From Frondihabitans sp. 762G35 (GTDB lineage: Bacteria > Actinomycetota > Actinomycetes > Actinomycetales > Microbacteriaceae), in contig NZ_CP014619.1 of the NCBI RefSeq assembly GCF_002074055.1, positions 2,513,002-2,577,001 of the forward strand: a stretch of 64,000 nt of DNA, in the 5' to 3' direction. Every line of letters begins with the position of its first letter. Position 1 is the stretch's first letter. A program made the translations under genes and the position numbers. Below the pieces are notes generated by a model. That model did no database searches, was not told where the DNA came from, and was given only the letters and a program-made list of their open reading frames with translations. Below, piece after piece: positions 35,834 to 44,720 of the stretch.

Positions 35834-35887
35834 GAGTGGACAGGCATCGACATCAGGGGCGCGATTTCCGTCGAGAAGCGTCCATTC
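35834..35887. repeat. 54-bp palindromic repeat A, copy 2
   Basis: The same length and ends as copy 1 (GAGTGGACA, and CGTCCATTC in place of TGTCCACTC). Here it lies upstream of sulP, between divergent genes, so it is not acting as a terminator. Confidence 0.8.
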
Positions 35888-36042
35888 GAGGCCGGGCGGG
35901 CGGGGATACGACGTGTTACGAACGTGAAACATGTGACGGGTGGGACTCGTTCGGGGGGTGTACATCGACTCACCCGGTGATTAGCCTCATCAGGTCTGGC
36001 CGGGCGTACTAGGGGTGCGTCGGGGCTATCTCAGGGAGACCC

Positions 36043-37803
36043 ATGACCTCACTCATCCGTTCGTCCATCGGCGCCGGGGCCACTCTGGCCCTCGTCGCCG
36101 GTCTGACCGTCGGCGTCGCGTCGGGTGCCGCACCGGCCGAGGCCGCGAGCGCCTCGCCGACGGCCACCGCGACGCCCACCGCACCCGCGACTCCTGCGGA
36201 CTCCGCGACGGCCTCACCGACCGCCGCGCCCGCACCGACCACCGCGCCGGCACCGACCACCACCGGCACGCCGACCCCCGCCGCCAAGGCGCCCGCCGCC
36301 GCGAGCGCCGCGGGGTCGACGTCGGTCGCGACCGACCCGTCGCTCGCCGCCATGAACGCGAGCGGCAACCACTCGATGGGATCGACGATCCCCGATGCGG
36401 CGGCGGCCGCGGCCGCTCCCAAGAGCAGGATGCTCCTCCAGGCCCAGGCGGCGAGCACCGGCCCCGCGGGCCTCAAGGGGCTCGACGTCAGCGCTTACCA
36501 GCCGTCGGTGAACTGGCAGGCCGTCTACAACCAGGGCGCCCGCTTCGCGTACATCAAGTCGACCGAGGGCACCGGCTACAAGAGCTCGACGTTCGCCTCG
36601 CAGTACGCGGGCTCCTTCACCGTCGGCATGAGCCACGGCGCCTACCACTTCGCCACGCCCAACACGTCGTCCGGTGCCACCCAGGCCCGCTTCTTCGTCG
36701 CGAACGGCGGCGGCTGGAAGGCGGACGGCCGCACGCTCCCGCCGCTCCTCGACATCGAGTACGGCTACAACGGCACCTGCTGGGGGCTCAGCCAGCCGGC
36801 GATGGTCTCCTGGATCCGCGACTTCACCTCGACGGTCAAGGGCCTGACCGGCATCCAGCCCGCGATCTACACCACGACCGACTGGTGGACCCGCTGCACC
36901 GGCAACAGCAACGCGTTCTCCGCCAACCCGCTCTTCGTGGCCCGCTACACGGCCAATGCGACGCCGGGCACCCTCGGGGCGAGCTGGCGCACCTACAACT
37001 TCTGGCAGTGGTCGAGCACCGGCCCGTTCCCGGGCGACTCCGACGTCTTCAACGGGACCGCGGCCACGCTGCAGGCCCTGACGCTCGGCGGCCTCGGCAC
37101 CCCGCTGAACACGCAGCCCGCGACTCCCGCGGCGATGGTCCGCGCAGGAGCCACGCTCAAGTCGGGCGCGACCGTCACGTCGTCGAACAAGCAGTACACC
37201 CTGACGCTCCAGACGGACGGGAACATGGTGCTCCGCGGCAACGGACGCATCCTGTGGCAGTCGAAGACGTCGCGGAACCCGGGAGCCTGGTTCAGCATGC
37301 AGACCGACGGCAACGCCGTGCTCTACTCGGCCGCGAACAAGCCGATCTGGAACACCGGCACCTCCGGGACCGGCTCGGCCGGCTCCTTCGTCGTCCAGTC
37401 GAACGGCGACCTGGCCCTGACCAACTCGTCGGGAGTCACCTGGAAGGCCCCGGTCACCGGGTTCGACCTGCTGATGCCGAACTCCACCCTCAAGGGCGGG
37501 CAGCTGCTCCACGACGTCTCCGGCCAGGTGCAGGCGATCATGCAGGGCGACGGCAACTTCGTCCTCTACATCGGCGGCCGCGCCCGCTGGAGCACCAAGA
37601 CGTCGGGCTTCCCCGGGTCGGTCCTGAAGCTCCAGACCGACGGCAACCTCGTGGTCTACGACACCGCCGGCAAGGCCCGCTGGAACAGCCGCACCCCGAA
37701 GGTCGGAAACGGCACGCACCTCATCATGAGGGCCGACGGCAAGCTGGTCCTGTACAAGGGCGCCACGGGCGTCTGGGACAGCGGCACGTCGCTGACGCGC
37801 TAG
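36043..37803 (+). CDS. Secreted GH25 muramidase with B-lectin repeats
   Basis: A 586-residue exported protein. The signal peptide ends near APAEA-A. An Ala/Thr/Pro-rich linker covers about residues 35-95. The glycoside hydrolase 25 domain (about 145-345) shows GLDVSAYQPSVNWQAV, FAYIKSTEGTGYKSS, PPLLDIEYGYNG and YNFWQWSSTG, with the catalytic Asp-Glu pair in DIE. The C-terminal 220 residues carry bulb-lectin repeats of the QxDGNxVxY type (LQTDGNMVLRGNG, MQGDGNFVLYIGG, LQTDGNLVVYDTAG). It probably cleaves peptidoglycan in the organism's own wall or in competitors, the lectin part holding it to sugars. AGGGAG precedes the ATG. Confidence 0.92.
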   Translation: MTSLIRSSIGAGATLALVAGLTVGVASGAAPAEAASASPTATATPTAPATPADSATASPTAAPAPTTAPAPTTTGTPTPAAKAPAAASAAGSTSVATDPSLAAMNASGNHSMGSTIPDAAAAAAAPKSRMLLQAQAASTGPAGLKGLDVSAYQPSVNWQAVYNQGARFAYIKSTEGTGYKSSTFASQYAGSFTVGMSHGAYHFATPNTSSGATQARFFVANGGGWKADGRTLPPLLDIEYGYNGTCWGLSQPAMVSWIRDFTSTVKGLTGIQPAIYTTTDWWTRCTGNSNAFSANPLFVARYTANATPGTLGASWRTYNFWQWSSTGPFPGDSDVFNGTAATLQALTLGGLGTPLNTQPATPAAMVRAGATLKSGATVTSSNKQYTLTLQTDGNMVLRGNGRILWQSKTSRNPGAWFSMQTDGNAVLYSAANKPIWNTGTSGTGSAGSFVVQSNGDLALTNSSGVTWKAPVTGFDLLMPNSTLKGGQLLHDVSGQVQAIMQGDGNFVLYIGGRARWSTKTSGFPGSVLKLQTDGNLVVYDTAGKARWNSRTPKVGNGTHLIMRADGKLVLYKGATGVWDSGTSLTR

Positions 37804-37830
37804 GCGCGAGCGCAGCGCAGGAGATACGAG

Positions 37831-37858
37831 GAGGCCGGGCCGGCTACGGCCCGGCCTC
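37831..37858 (+). terminator. Rho-independent terminator of the GH25 gene
   Basis: Perfect 11-nt arms GAGGCCGGGCC and GGCCCGGCCTC around a 6-nt loop, followed by a short T run, 27 nt after the stop. It may also serve the convergent gene. Confidence 0.8.
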
Positions 37859-37866
37859 TTCTCGCG

Positions 37867-38739
37867 TCAGGAGGCGGCGACCACCTCGAGGCGGTTCGCC
37901 CAGGGGTCGTCGAAGCCGAGGATCCGGCCGTCGTGGCGGGTCGCGACACCGAAGTGGTCGAGGCGCTCGGACAGGGCGCCGAGGTCGTCCGCCGTCGGGA
38001 CCTCGATGCGGACGAGGCCGAGCCCGAGCGCGAGTCGGCGGCGACCGGCTCCGGCGCTGTTCCAGGTGTTCATCGCCATGTGGTGGTGGTAGCCGCCCGC
38101 GCTGACGAAGAGCGCCGACGGGCCGAAGTTCGCGGTCGCCTCGAAGCCGAGCCGGTCGACGTAGAAGCTGCGGGCGGTGGCGACGTCGCCCACGCTGAGG
38201 TGCACGTGACCGACCGTCGCGTTCGTCGAAGCGGCCCCGGCGACGGCGGCCTCGTCGAGGTTCTGCCGGAGGAAGTCGTTGGGGTCGAGCGCCAGGGTCG
38301 CCATCTCGACCTGGCCGTGGGCCCAGCTCCAGGCCGTGCGATCGCGGTCCCAGTAGAGCTCGATGCCGTTGCCCTCCGGGTCGGAGAAGTAGAAGGCCTT
38401 CGACACGAGGTGGTCGGCGCTCCCGGTGAACGAGGAGGGGTCCCGGCGCGCCACGGACCAGACGGCGGTGGCGAGGTCGGCCTCGGTCTCGAAGAGGATG
38501 GCCGTGTGGAAGAGGCCGGCCGCGCGGGGGGCCGCGTGCTTCAGCTCGGGGGCGTGCTCGAGGATCACGATCGGGGTCGCGCCCCGGCCGAGGATGCTGC
38601 GGCCCGGTTCCTGCGCCAGGAGGCTCAGAGTGACGGCGTCGCGGTAGTACGCGGTCATGCCGTCGAGGTCTCCGACGCGGAGCGTCACGGCTCCCATGTG
38701 CGTGTCGGCGGCGAGCAGGTCGCCCGGGGTGGTGGTCAT
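37867..38739 (-). CDS. Two-domain VOC protein, possible extradiol dioxygenase
   Basis: A 290-residue protein with two vicinal-oxygen-chelate modules. Metal ligands expected of a CatE/MhqO-like dioxygenase are visible as H in VGHVHLSVGD, H in GGYHHHMAMNTW and E in WANRLEVV, all in the second module. The first module has DTHMGAVTLRVGDLDGM and DPEGNGIELYWDRD. Such proteins act on catechols, hydroquinones or related electrophiles; the substrate is unknown. The ATG has no ribosome site. TACGCT lies six bases upstream, so it is probably leaderless. An inverted repeat covers its -35 box, suggesting repression by a MarR- or TetR-type factor not in this window. Confidence 0.82.
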   Translation of the reverse strand: MTTTPGDLLAADTHMGAVTLRVGDLDGMTAYYRDAVTLSLLAQEPGRSILGRGATPIVILEHAPELKHAAPRAAGLFHTAILFETEADLATAVWSVARRDPSSFTGSADHLVSKAFYFSDPEGNGIELYWDRDRTAWSWAHGQVEMATLALDPNDFLRQNLDEAAVAGAASTNATVGHVHLSVGDVATARSFYVDRLGFEATANFGPSALFVSAGGYHHHMAMNTWNSAGAGRRRLALGLGLVRIEVPTADDLGALSERLDHFGVATRHDGRILGFDDPWANRLEVVAAS

Positions 38740-38745
38740 GGGGCG

Positions 38746-38774
38746 AGCGTATCAGCCAATAGTTGTAGCGACAA
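38746..38774 (-). promoter_or_regulatory. Promoter of the VOC gene
   Basis: On the minus strand TTGTCG at 38769-38774 and TACGCT at 38746-38751 are separated by 17 nt. Only six bases separate the -10 box from the ATG. This is the best complete promoter in the set of leaderless genes. Confidence 0.6.
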
Positions 38775-38775
38775 C
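38762..38775. promoter_or_regulatory. Candidate operator over the VOC promoter
   Basis: GTTGT-AGCG-ACAAC, a perfect inverted repeat with 5-nt arms that covers the -35 box of the VOC gene. It lies between this gene and the divergent aldo/keto reductase, so a redox or quinone-sensing repressor might control both. Confidence 0.55.
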
Positions 38776-38880
38776 CATTTCGCGCCCGGCGGAATTCGAG
38801 CGATCGGGAACGACGGCCGGGTGGGAGGCGTTAGGTGAAGTGTCCGCCAGACGCGCGGACGAGAGAAGGGACACCCCCAC

Positions 38881-39747
38881 ATGACTACAGAAGCCCTCCC
38901 GGCCCAGGCGGCCGGCACCTTCGCCCTCGGCGGCGACCTGACCGTCAATCGCCTCGGCTACGGGAGCATGCAGCTCACCGGCCCCGGGGTCTGGGGCCCG
39001 CCGAAGGACGAGCAGGAGGCCATCCGCGTCCTCCGCCGCTCCATCGAGCTCGGCGTCAACTTCATCGACACGGCCGACTCCTACGGCCCGGCCGTCGCCG
39101 AGCCCCTCATCGCCAAGGCCCTGAAGCCCTACGCCGACGACCTCGTCATCGCCACCAAGGGCGGTCTCACCCGCACCGGCCCGAACGAGTGGCCGCCGGT
39201 CGGACGCCCCGAGTACCTCCGCCAGGAGGCCGAGATGAGCCTCCGCTGGCTCGGCCTCGAGACCATCGACCTCTACCAGCTGCACCGCGTCGACCCGCAG
39301 GTGCCGCTGGAGGACCAGGTCGGCGAGCTCAAGAAGCTCCAGGACGAGGGCAAGATCCGCCACATCGGTCTGAGCGAGGTCACCATCCAGCAGGTCCAGC
39401 AGGCCCAGAAGGTCGCCGAGATCGTCTCCGTGCAGAATCTCTTCAACCTCACCGACCGCTCCGCCGAGAAGCTCCTCGACTGGTCGACCGAGCAGGGCAT
39501 CGCGTTCATCCCGTGGTTCCCGCTCGCCACCGGCTCGCTCGCCAAGGAGGGCAGCCCGCTGACGGAGCTCTCGAAGAAGCACGACGCGACTCCGGCTCAG
39601 CTCGCCCTCGCGTGGCTCCTCAAGCGCTCGCCCGTCATGCTGCCGATCCCGGGCACGTCGACCGTCGCGCACCTCGAGGACAACATGCACGGTGCCGAGA
39701 TCGAGCTGACCGACGCGGAGTTCGCCGACCTCTCGGCCATCGCGTAG
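38881..39747 (+). CDS. Aldo/keto reductase
   Basis: A 288-residue NADPH-dependent aldo/keto reductase. The catalytic tetrad can be placed: D and Y in FIDTADSYGPAVAE, K in VIATKGGLTRTG, H in LYQLHRVDPQVP. The C-terminal PIPGTSTVAHLEDNM is the NADP-binding end. It is divergent from the VOC gene, with a shared control region, which hints at joint detoxification of quinones or reactive carbonyls. The aldehyde or ketone substrate is unknown. Confidence 0.9.
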   Translation: MTTEALPAQAAGTFALGGDLTVNRLGYGSMQLTGPGVWGPPKDEQEAIRVLRRSIELGVNFIDTADSYGPAVAEPLIAKALKPYADDLVIATKGGLTRTGPNEWPPVGRPEYLRQEAEMSLRWLGLETIDLYQLHRVDPQVPLEDQVGELKKLQDEGKIRHIGLSEVTIQQVQQAQKVAEIVSVQNLFNLTDRSAEKLLDWSTEQGIAFIPWFPLATGSLAKEGSPLTELSKKHDATPAQLALAWLLKRSPVMLPIPGTSTVAHLEDNMHGAEIELTDAEFADLSAIA

Positions 39748-39821
39748 TCGAGGCCTCTGATCACCGGGGGTTCCGGTCGCTCGCCTTCTCTAGACTGAGC
39801 GGCGAGCGATTGGAACCACCC

Positions 39822-40601
39822 GTGACAGACATGAGCCTCCGACTCCCGACGACGCGATTCCAGGCGGTGCTGGACCTCGGCCCGAAGAACGCCGCGGCCG
39901 TCCCGCCGCCCGCGAGCCTCGGGCACCCCGACCTCTACGCCGACTTCGACGACGAGACCGGTCAGTCGAGCCTGGCCGTCGAGTTCGCGAGCGGGCAGAT
40001 CCACCTCGAGACCGTCGACGACGGGATCGACTACCACTTCCACCGCGGCAACGGCAGCGACACCGACAGGAGCCCCTGGCCGGCGTCGACGACGGACCCC
40101 GTCGTGACCTGGGCCTCGACCCTCCTGGCCGACTTCCACCTCCGGATGCCCGACCTCCTCGAAGACCTGGAGGACGCCGCCGCCTGGCACGACGAGGGCT
40201 ACGACCTCTACATCTGCGAGGTCGAGGAGCCCACGAAGCTCGACCTCCTCACCGTCGACATCGAGGGCGAGCTGCTCACGCTGCCCTGGCTCGGCAGCGG
40301 CCACGTCGACCACGCGCACATCGACGGCGACAACCACCCCATCGCCCTGCTCTGGACCGCAGGAGACGGCGAACCCGACCTCCCCATCGCCGAGGCGCGC
40401 CTCGACCCGGTCACCGAACTCCCCGTCACCAGCGCCCTCCCGGGCATCGACTGGACCGCGGTGGGGCTGCCCGCCAACGAGGTCGTGTCGTGGCTGGAGG
40501 GCATCTACCTCAACCACCACGTCCTGCCGGACGCCGTGGGCACGCTCCTGACCGCCGTCCTGGAGCGACTCGGCGGGCTCGAGCCCGCCGAGTCGGTCTA
40601 G
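39822..40601 (+). CDS. Unknown acidic soluble protein
   Basis: A 259-residue protein with no recognised domain, no signal peptide and no membrane helix. It is strongly acidic (DLLEDLEDAAAWHDEGYDLY, CEVEEPTKLDLLTVDIEGEL) with an alternating strand pattern in the second half and several tryptophans. GTG at 39822 is used; ATG three codons later is equally possible. TAGACT at 39791-39796 is a -10 candidate. It converges on a membrane protein gene with 12 bases between. Confidence 0.6.
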   Translation: MTDMSLRLPTTRFQAVLDLGPKNAAAVPPPASLGHPDLYADFDDETGQSSLAVEFASGQIHLETVDDGIDYHFHRGNGSDTDRSPWPASTTDPVVTWASTLLADFHLRMPDLLEDLEDAAAWHDEGYDLYICEVEEPTKLDLLTVDIEGELLTLPWLGSGHVDHAHIDGDNHPIALLWTAGDGEPDLPIAEARLDPVTELPVTSALPGIDWTAVGLPANEVVSWLEGIYLNHHVLPDAVGTLLTAVLERLGGLEPAESV

Positions 40602-40613
40602 CGCCGGAGGGAT

Positions 40614-41168
40614 CTACTGCTGCGCCGGCGGGGGCGTCTGCGGGTAGCCGCCACCGAGGGCGCCGCGCTTGCGATCGCGGACCGCGCGGAAGTACTCGGA
40701 GGAGGGGCGGAGGAACATGAGGATCGTCGCGACGACTCCCGCGATGACGCCGACGGCACCGACGCCGTAGCTTCCCGCGATGCCGAAGAGCGACAGGACC
40801 GTCAGGACCAGCAGGACGATGCGCGCCCAATTGGCACCTCGTCGCATGAACAGGTCGAAGATCACGAACGCGATCAGCGACACGACGCCGATGACGACGG
40901 CGAGGATGACTCCGGCTTGGACGACCGTGTCGATCTGCGACGCGCTGAGGGCGGAGCCGCCCTGGGACTCGGCCGCGCGCTTCGCCTGCTCGGTCGCCGC
41001 CGGAATGGACGCGATCGTGACGAAGATCCCCACGAGGTGCGTCAACGCGACAAGCAGGAACAGGTAGAACGCGTTGTTCACGAAGCGGGGCGGCGTGGTC
41101 GGCCCGCCACCGGTGTAGCCGGGCGGGTTCTGGCCGGGGCTCTGGGGGTAGGGCTCGGAATACGTCAT
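40614..41168 (-). CDS. Unknown four-helix membrane protein
   Basis: A 184-residue membrane protein of unknown function. A Pro/Gly/Tyr-rich cytoplasmic N terminus (PYPQSPGQNPPGYTGGGPTT) precedes four hydrophobic helices, beginning AFYLFLLVALTHLVGIFVTI and VVQAGVILAVVIGVVSLIAF. A short outer loop between helices one and two is charged (ATEQAKRAAESQGG). The tail is again Pro/Gly-rich. ATG at 41168 follows AAGGAGGA, so the longer frame to 41216 is rejected. Confidence 0.65.
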   Translation of the reverse strand: MTYSEPYPQSPGQNPPGYTGGGPTTPPRFVNNAFYLFLLVALTHLVGIFVTIASIPAATEQAKRAAESQGGSALSASQIDTVVQAGVILAVVIGVVSLIAFVIFDLFMRRGANWARIVLLVLTVLSLFGIAGSYGVGAVGVIAGVVATILMFLRPSSEYFRAVRDRKRGALGGGYPQTPPPAQQ

Positions 41169-41397
41169 GGTGATCCTCCTTCGGCGGGGGCGGTCCGCGC
41201 CACCGTGTGTGAGCACCTCTCCCCCTGTCGCGAGCGTACTGACGACCCGCCGGATTGTCCGTCGGACGCGCTAGGCGTGACGCTCGCACCGTGCCAAACT
41301 GTCCGCGGACGACTCCCCGCAGGGCGGGGCGACGACCCGGACCACAGCCGTTCCGTCCTCCTCCTTCTCTCCACCTCCGAAGGGATCCCCAGGCTCC

Positions 41398-42180
41398 GTG
41401 TCCCCTGACGCTCTTCGAGACGCCACGCGTCTCTCGTCGCTCCGTGCCCTGCTGTTCGACCTCGACGGAGTCCTGACTCCGACCGCCGAGGTGCACATGC
41501 GGGCCTGGTCGCGCCTCTTCACCGACTACCTGACCTCGCGCGACGCGGAGCCCTACTCGGAGGCCGACTACTTCCGGTACGTCGACGGCAAGCCGCGCTA
41601 CGACGGGGTCCGCGACCTCCTCGCCTCGCGGGGGATCACGATCCCCGAGGGCACGCCCGACGACTCCCCCGACCTCGAGACCGTCTGCGGCCTCGGCAAC
41701 CGGAAGAACAGCGTCTTCGCGGCGGAGCTCCGGGAGAACGGCGTCACCGCCTACCCCGGTTCGGTCGCGTTCCTCGAGCGGGCCGTCGAGGCGGGCATCC
41801 TGGTGGCCGTCGTGTCGAGCTCGCGCAACGCCGTTCCCGTCCTGGAGGCGGCCGGGCTCCGCGACCGCTTCGAGGTGATCGTCGACGGCGTGGTCGCCGC
41901 CGCCGAGCACCTGACCGGCAAGCCCGCGCCGGACACCTACATCGAGGGCGCGCGCCGCCTCGGGCTGACCCCCGCGGAGTGCGTCGTCGTCGAGGACGCC
42001 CAGTCCGGCGTCGAGGCCGGTCGACGGGGGGCGTTCGGCCTCGTCGTCGGCGTCGACCGCGGCGTCGGCCCCCAGGCCCTTCTCGACTTCGGGGCGGACT
42101 TCGTCGTCGACGATCTCGGCGACCTCGTCGGCTCCCTCCCCACCACCCCGTCTTCCCCCACCCCGGAGCTCGACTCATGA
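41398..42180 (+). CDS. HAD-family beta-phosphoglucomutase
   Basis: A 260-residue haloacid dehalogenase-superfamily enzyme. The nucleophile motif is LLFDLDGVLTPTAEVH, motif II is VVSSSRNAVPVL, motif III lies in LTGKPAPDTYIEGA, and the metal-binding acids are in VVVEDAQSGVEAGR. The cap domain and the coupling to a GH65 phosphorylase point to beta-phosphoglucomutase, which turns beta-glucose 1-phosphate into glucose 6-phosphate. The GTG has only a weak ribosome site (AAGGGA, 12 bases). Its stop overlaps the next start (ATGA). Confidence 0.85.
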   Translation: MSPDALRDATRLSSLRALLFDLDGVLTPTAEVHMRAWSRLFTDYLTSRDAEPYSEADYFRYVDGKPRYDGVRDLLASRGITIPEGTPDDSPDLETVCGLGNRKNSVFAAELRENGVTAYPGSVAFLERAVEAGILVAVVSSSRNAVPVLEAAGLRDRFEVIVDGVVAAAEHLTGKPAPDTYIEGARRLGLTPAECVVVEDAQSGVEAGRRGAFGLVVGVDRGVGPQALLDFGADFVVDDLGDLVGSLPTTPSSPTPELDS

Positions 42181-44684
42181 CCGTCATCACCTCGGACCCC
42201 CTCGACCGGAACCGCTTCCCCGTCGACGAGTGGGCGCTCGTCGAGACCGAGTTCGCCCCCGACGACCAGGGCATGGCGGAGACGATCTTCGCGGTCGGGA
42301 ACGGCTACCTCGGGATGCGCGGCAACCTCGACGAGGGCCGCGGCGGTGCCGCGTACGGCACGTTCATCAACGGCTTCCACGAGACCTGGCCGATCCGTCA
42401 CGCCGAGGAGGCCTTCGGCTTCGCCCGCGTCGGCCAGACGATCGTCAACGTGCCCGACGCGAAGGTCATCCGCCTCTACATCGACGACGAGCCGTTCGTG
42501 GTGGCCGAGGCCGACATCCTCCGCTACTCGCGCCGCGTCGACTTCCGCGACGGCGTCCTCGTCCGCGAGCTGGAGTGGCGCACGCCCTCCGGCAAGCGCG
42601 TGCTCATCCGCAGCCGCCGCCTGGTCTCGTTCACCGACCGGCACCTCGCCGTCGTGGAGTACGAGGTGACCATGCTCGACGCCGACGCGTCCGTGCTCAT
42701 CTCCAGCCAGATCCTGAACCGCCAGGACCTCGGCGACGAGTACCACGCGGGCATGCGCGCCGCGGCGACCTTCGACCCGCGCAAGGCGGAGTCGTTCGCC
42801 GACCGGGTGCTCCAGCCGGCCCTCAAGCGGGCCCACGGGACGCGCTACGTCCTCGGCTACCAGACCACCAACTCCGGCATGACGATCGCCGTGGGCGCCG
42901 AGCACGACCTCGAGACCGACAACGAGTGGCAGCAGTCCTCGCAGATCGAGGACGATCTCGCCAAGCACGTCTACCGCATTCAGGCGAAGGCGGGGCGCCG
43001 GATCCGGGTGGTCAAGACGATCACGTACCACACGTCCCGCGGCGTCCCCCCGCGCGAGCTCGCGGACCGCTGCGACCGCACGCTCGACCGCGCCCTCGAG
43101 ATGGCGCCGGAGGAGATCTTCGACACCCAGCGCGACTGGCTCGACGACTTCTGGGAGCGCAGCGACGTCGAGCTGCCGGGGCACCCGATCCTGCAGCAGG
43201 CCATCCGCTGGAACATCTTCCAGCTCGCGCAGGCGACGGCCCGCACCGACGGCCAGGGCGTCGCGGCCAAGGGCGTCACCGGCTCGGGCTATGGCGGGCA
43301 CTACTTCTGGGACACCGAGATCTACGTGCTCCCGTTCCTCTCGTACACGGCGCCCAACGTCGCCCGGAACGCCCTGCGCTTCCGCCAGGGCATGCTCGAC
43401 GCCGCCCGCGAGCGCGCGACCGAGCTGAACCAGCGCGGCGCGCTCTTCCCGTGGCGCACCATCAACGGCCTGGAGTCGTCGGCCTACTACGCCGCCGGCA
43501 CGGCGCAGTACCACATCGACGCCGACATCACCCACGCCCTGATGCAGTACGTCGCGGCCACCGGCGACGAGGACTTCCTCGCCCGCGGCGCGATCGACAT
43601 CCTCGTCGAGACCGCGCGCCTCTGGGCCGACCTCGGATTCTGGCGCTCGAACGGCGACCAGAAGTTCCACATCGACGGCGTCACCGGCCCCGACGAATAC
43701 ACGACCGTCGTCGACGACAACCTCTACACGAACGTCATGGCGCGCGCGAACCTCTGGTCGGCCGTCCGGATGTGCGAAGAGCTCATGGTGAAGAACCCCA
43801 CGGCCTACGCCCGGATGGTGACGCGCCTCGGCCTCGAGGAGCACGAGCTCCGCGGCTGGACCGCCGCCGCCGACGCGATGGAGATCCCCTTCGACGCGCA
43901 CCGCGGGATCCACCCGCAGGACGCCCAGTTCCTCGACAAGGAGCTGTGGGACCTCGACTCGACGCCGGAGTCGAAGCGCCCGCTCCTGCTGCACTACCAC
44001 CCGCTGGTGATCTACCGCTTCCAGGTGCTGAAGCAGGCCGACGTCGTGCTGGCGCTGTTCCTCCAGGGCGCCGAGTTCACGCCCGCCGAGAAGCGCCGCA
44101 ACTTCGAGTACTACGACGCTCTGACGACCGGCGACTCCACGCTCTCCGCGGTGGTCCAGTCGATCATCGCGGCCGAGGTGGGCCACCACCGCCTGGCGCG
44201 GAGCTACTTCCTGTCGTCGCTCTTCGTCGACCTCGCCGACCTCCACCACAACACCGCCGACGGCGTGCACGTGGCGTCGACCGGCGGCATCTGGAGCTCG
44301 CTCGTCTCGGGCTTCGGCGGCATGCGCGACCACGACGGCCGCATCACGTTCAACCCGCGCCTCCCGGAGGACTGGGAGAAGCTCGTCTTCCGCATGACGA
44401 TCAAGGGGTCGCGCGTCCGGGTCACGGTCGAGCAGGAGTCGATCACGTTCACCATCGAGGAGGGCGAGGGCGTGACCGTCCACGTCGGCCACGAGAAGTA
44501 CGAGGTCGCCCGGAGCGCCCCCGTGGTCGTGCCGCTCTCGGATCAGGGTCCGCGGATCGAGACCCCGCCGCCCACGACGAGCGACCTGCGAGGGATGCTG
44601 CGGGCCGACGGCTCCGTCGTGACGGCGTCGATCCCGATGATCTCGCTCGATCGCACCGAGATCGACGTCGACGTGCAGGCGTAG
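42177..44684 (+). CDS. GH65 disaccharide phosphorylase
   Basis: An 835-residue glycoside hydrolase family 65 protein. An N-terminal beta-sandwich (FAVGNGYLGMRGNLDEG) leads to the (alpha/alpha)6 catalytic barrel, with GSGYGGHYFWDTEIYVLPFL, the general-acid glutamate in GVTGPDEYTTVVDDNLYTN, and the phosphate-site region STGGIWSSLVSGFGGM. Family members split trehalose, maltose or kojibiose with phosphate into glucose and beta-glucose 1-phosphate; which sugar is used cannot be decided here. It overlaps the phosphoglucomutase gene by four bases, so both products enter glycolysis together. Confidence 0.92.
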   Translation: MTVITSDPLDRNRFPVDEWALVETEFAPDDQGMAETIFAVGNGYLGMRGNLDEGRGGAAYGTFINGFHETWPIRHAEEAFGFARVGQTIVNVPDAKVIRLYIDDEPFVVAEADILRYSRRVDFRDGVLVRELEWRTPSGKRVLIRSRRLVSFTDRHLAVVEYEVTMLDADASVLISSQILNRQDLGDEYHAGMRAAATFDPRKAESFADRVLQPALKRAHGTRYVLGYQTTNSGMTIAVGAEHDLETDNEWQQSSQIEDDLAKHVYRIQAKAGRRIRVVKTITYHTSRGVPPRELADRCDRTLDRALEMAPEEIFDTQRDWLDDFWERSDVELPGHPILQQAIRWNIFQLAQATARTDGQGVAAKGVTGSGYGGHYFWDTEIYVLPFLSYTAPNVARNALRFRQGMLDAARERATELNQRGALFPWRTINGLESSAYYAAGTAQYHIDADITHALMQYVAATGDEDFLARGAIDILVETARLWADLGFWRSNGDQKFHIDGVTGPDEYTTVVDDNLYTNVMARANLWSAVRMCEELMVKNPTAYARMVTRLGLEEHELRGWTAAADAMEIPFDAHRGIHPQDAQFLDKELWDLDSTPESKRPLLLHYHPLVIYRFQVLKQADVVLALFLQGAEFTPAEKRRNFEYYDALTTGDSTLSAVVQSIIAAEVGHHRLARSYFLSSLFVDLADLHHNTADGVHVASTGGIWSSLVSGFGGMRDHDGRITFNPRLPEDWEKLVFRMTIKGSRVRVTVEQESITFTIEEGEGVTVHVGHEKYEVARSAPVVVPLSDQGPRIETPPPTTSDLRGMLRADGSVVTASIPMISLDRTEIDVDVQA

Positions 44685-44720
44685 CGCGGGGCCTCGTCGT
44701 CGGAGGCGCGGCGCGGGGGG

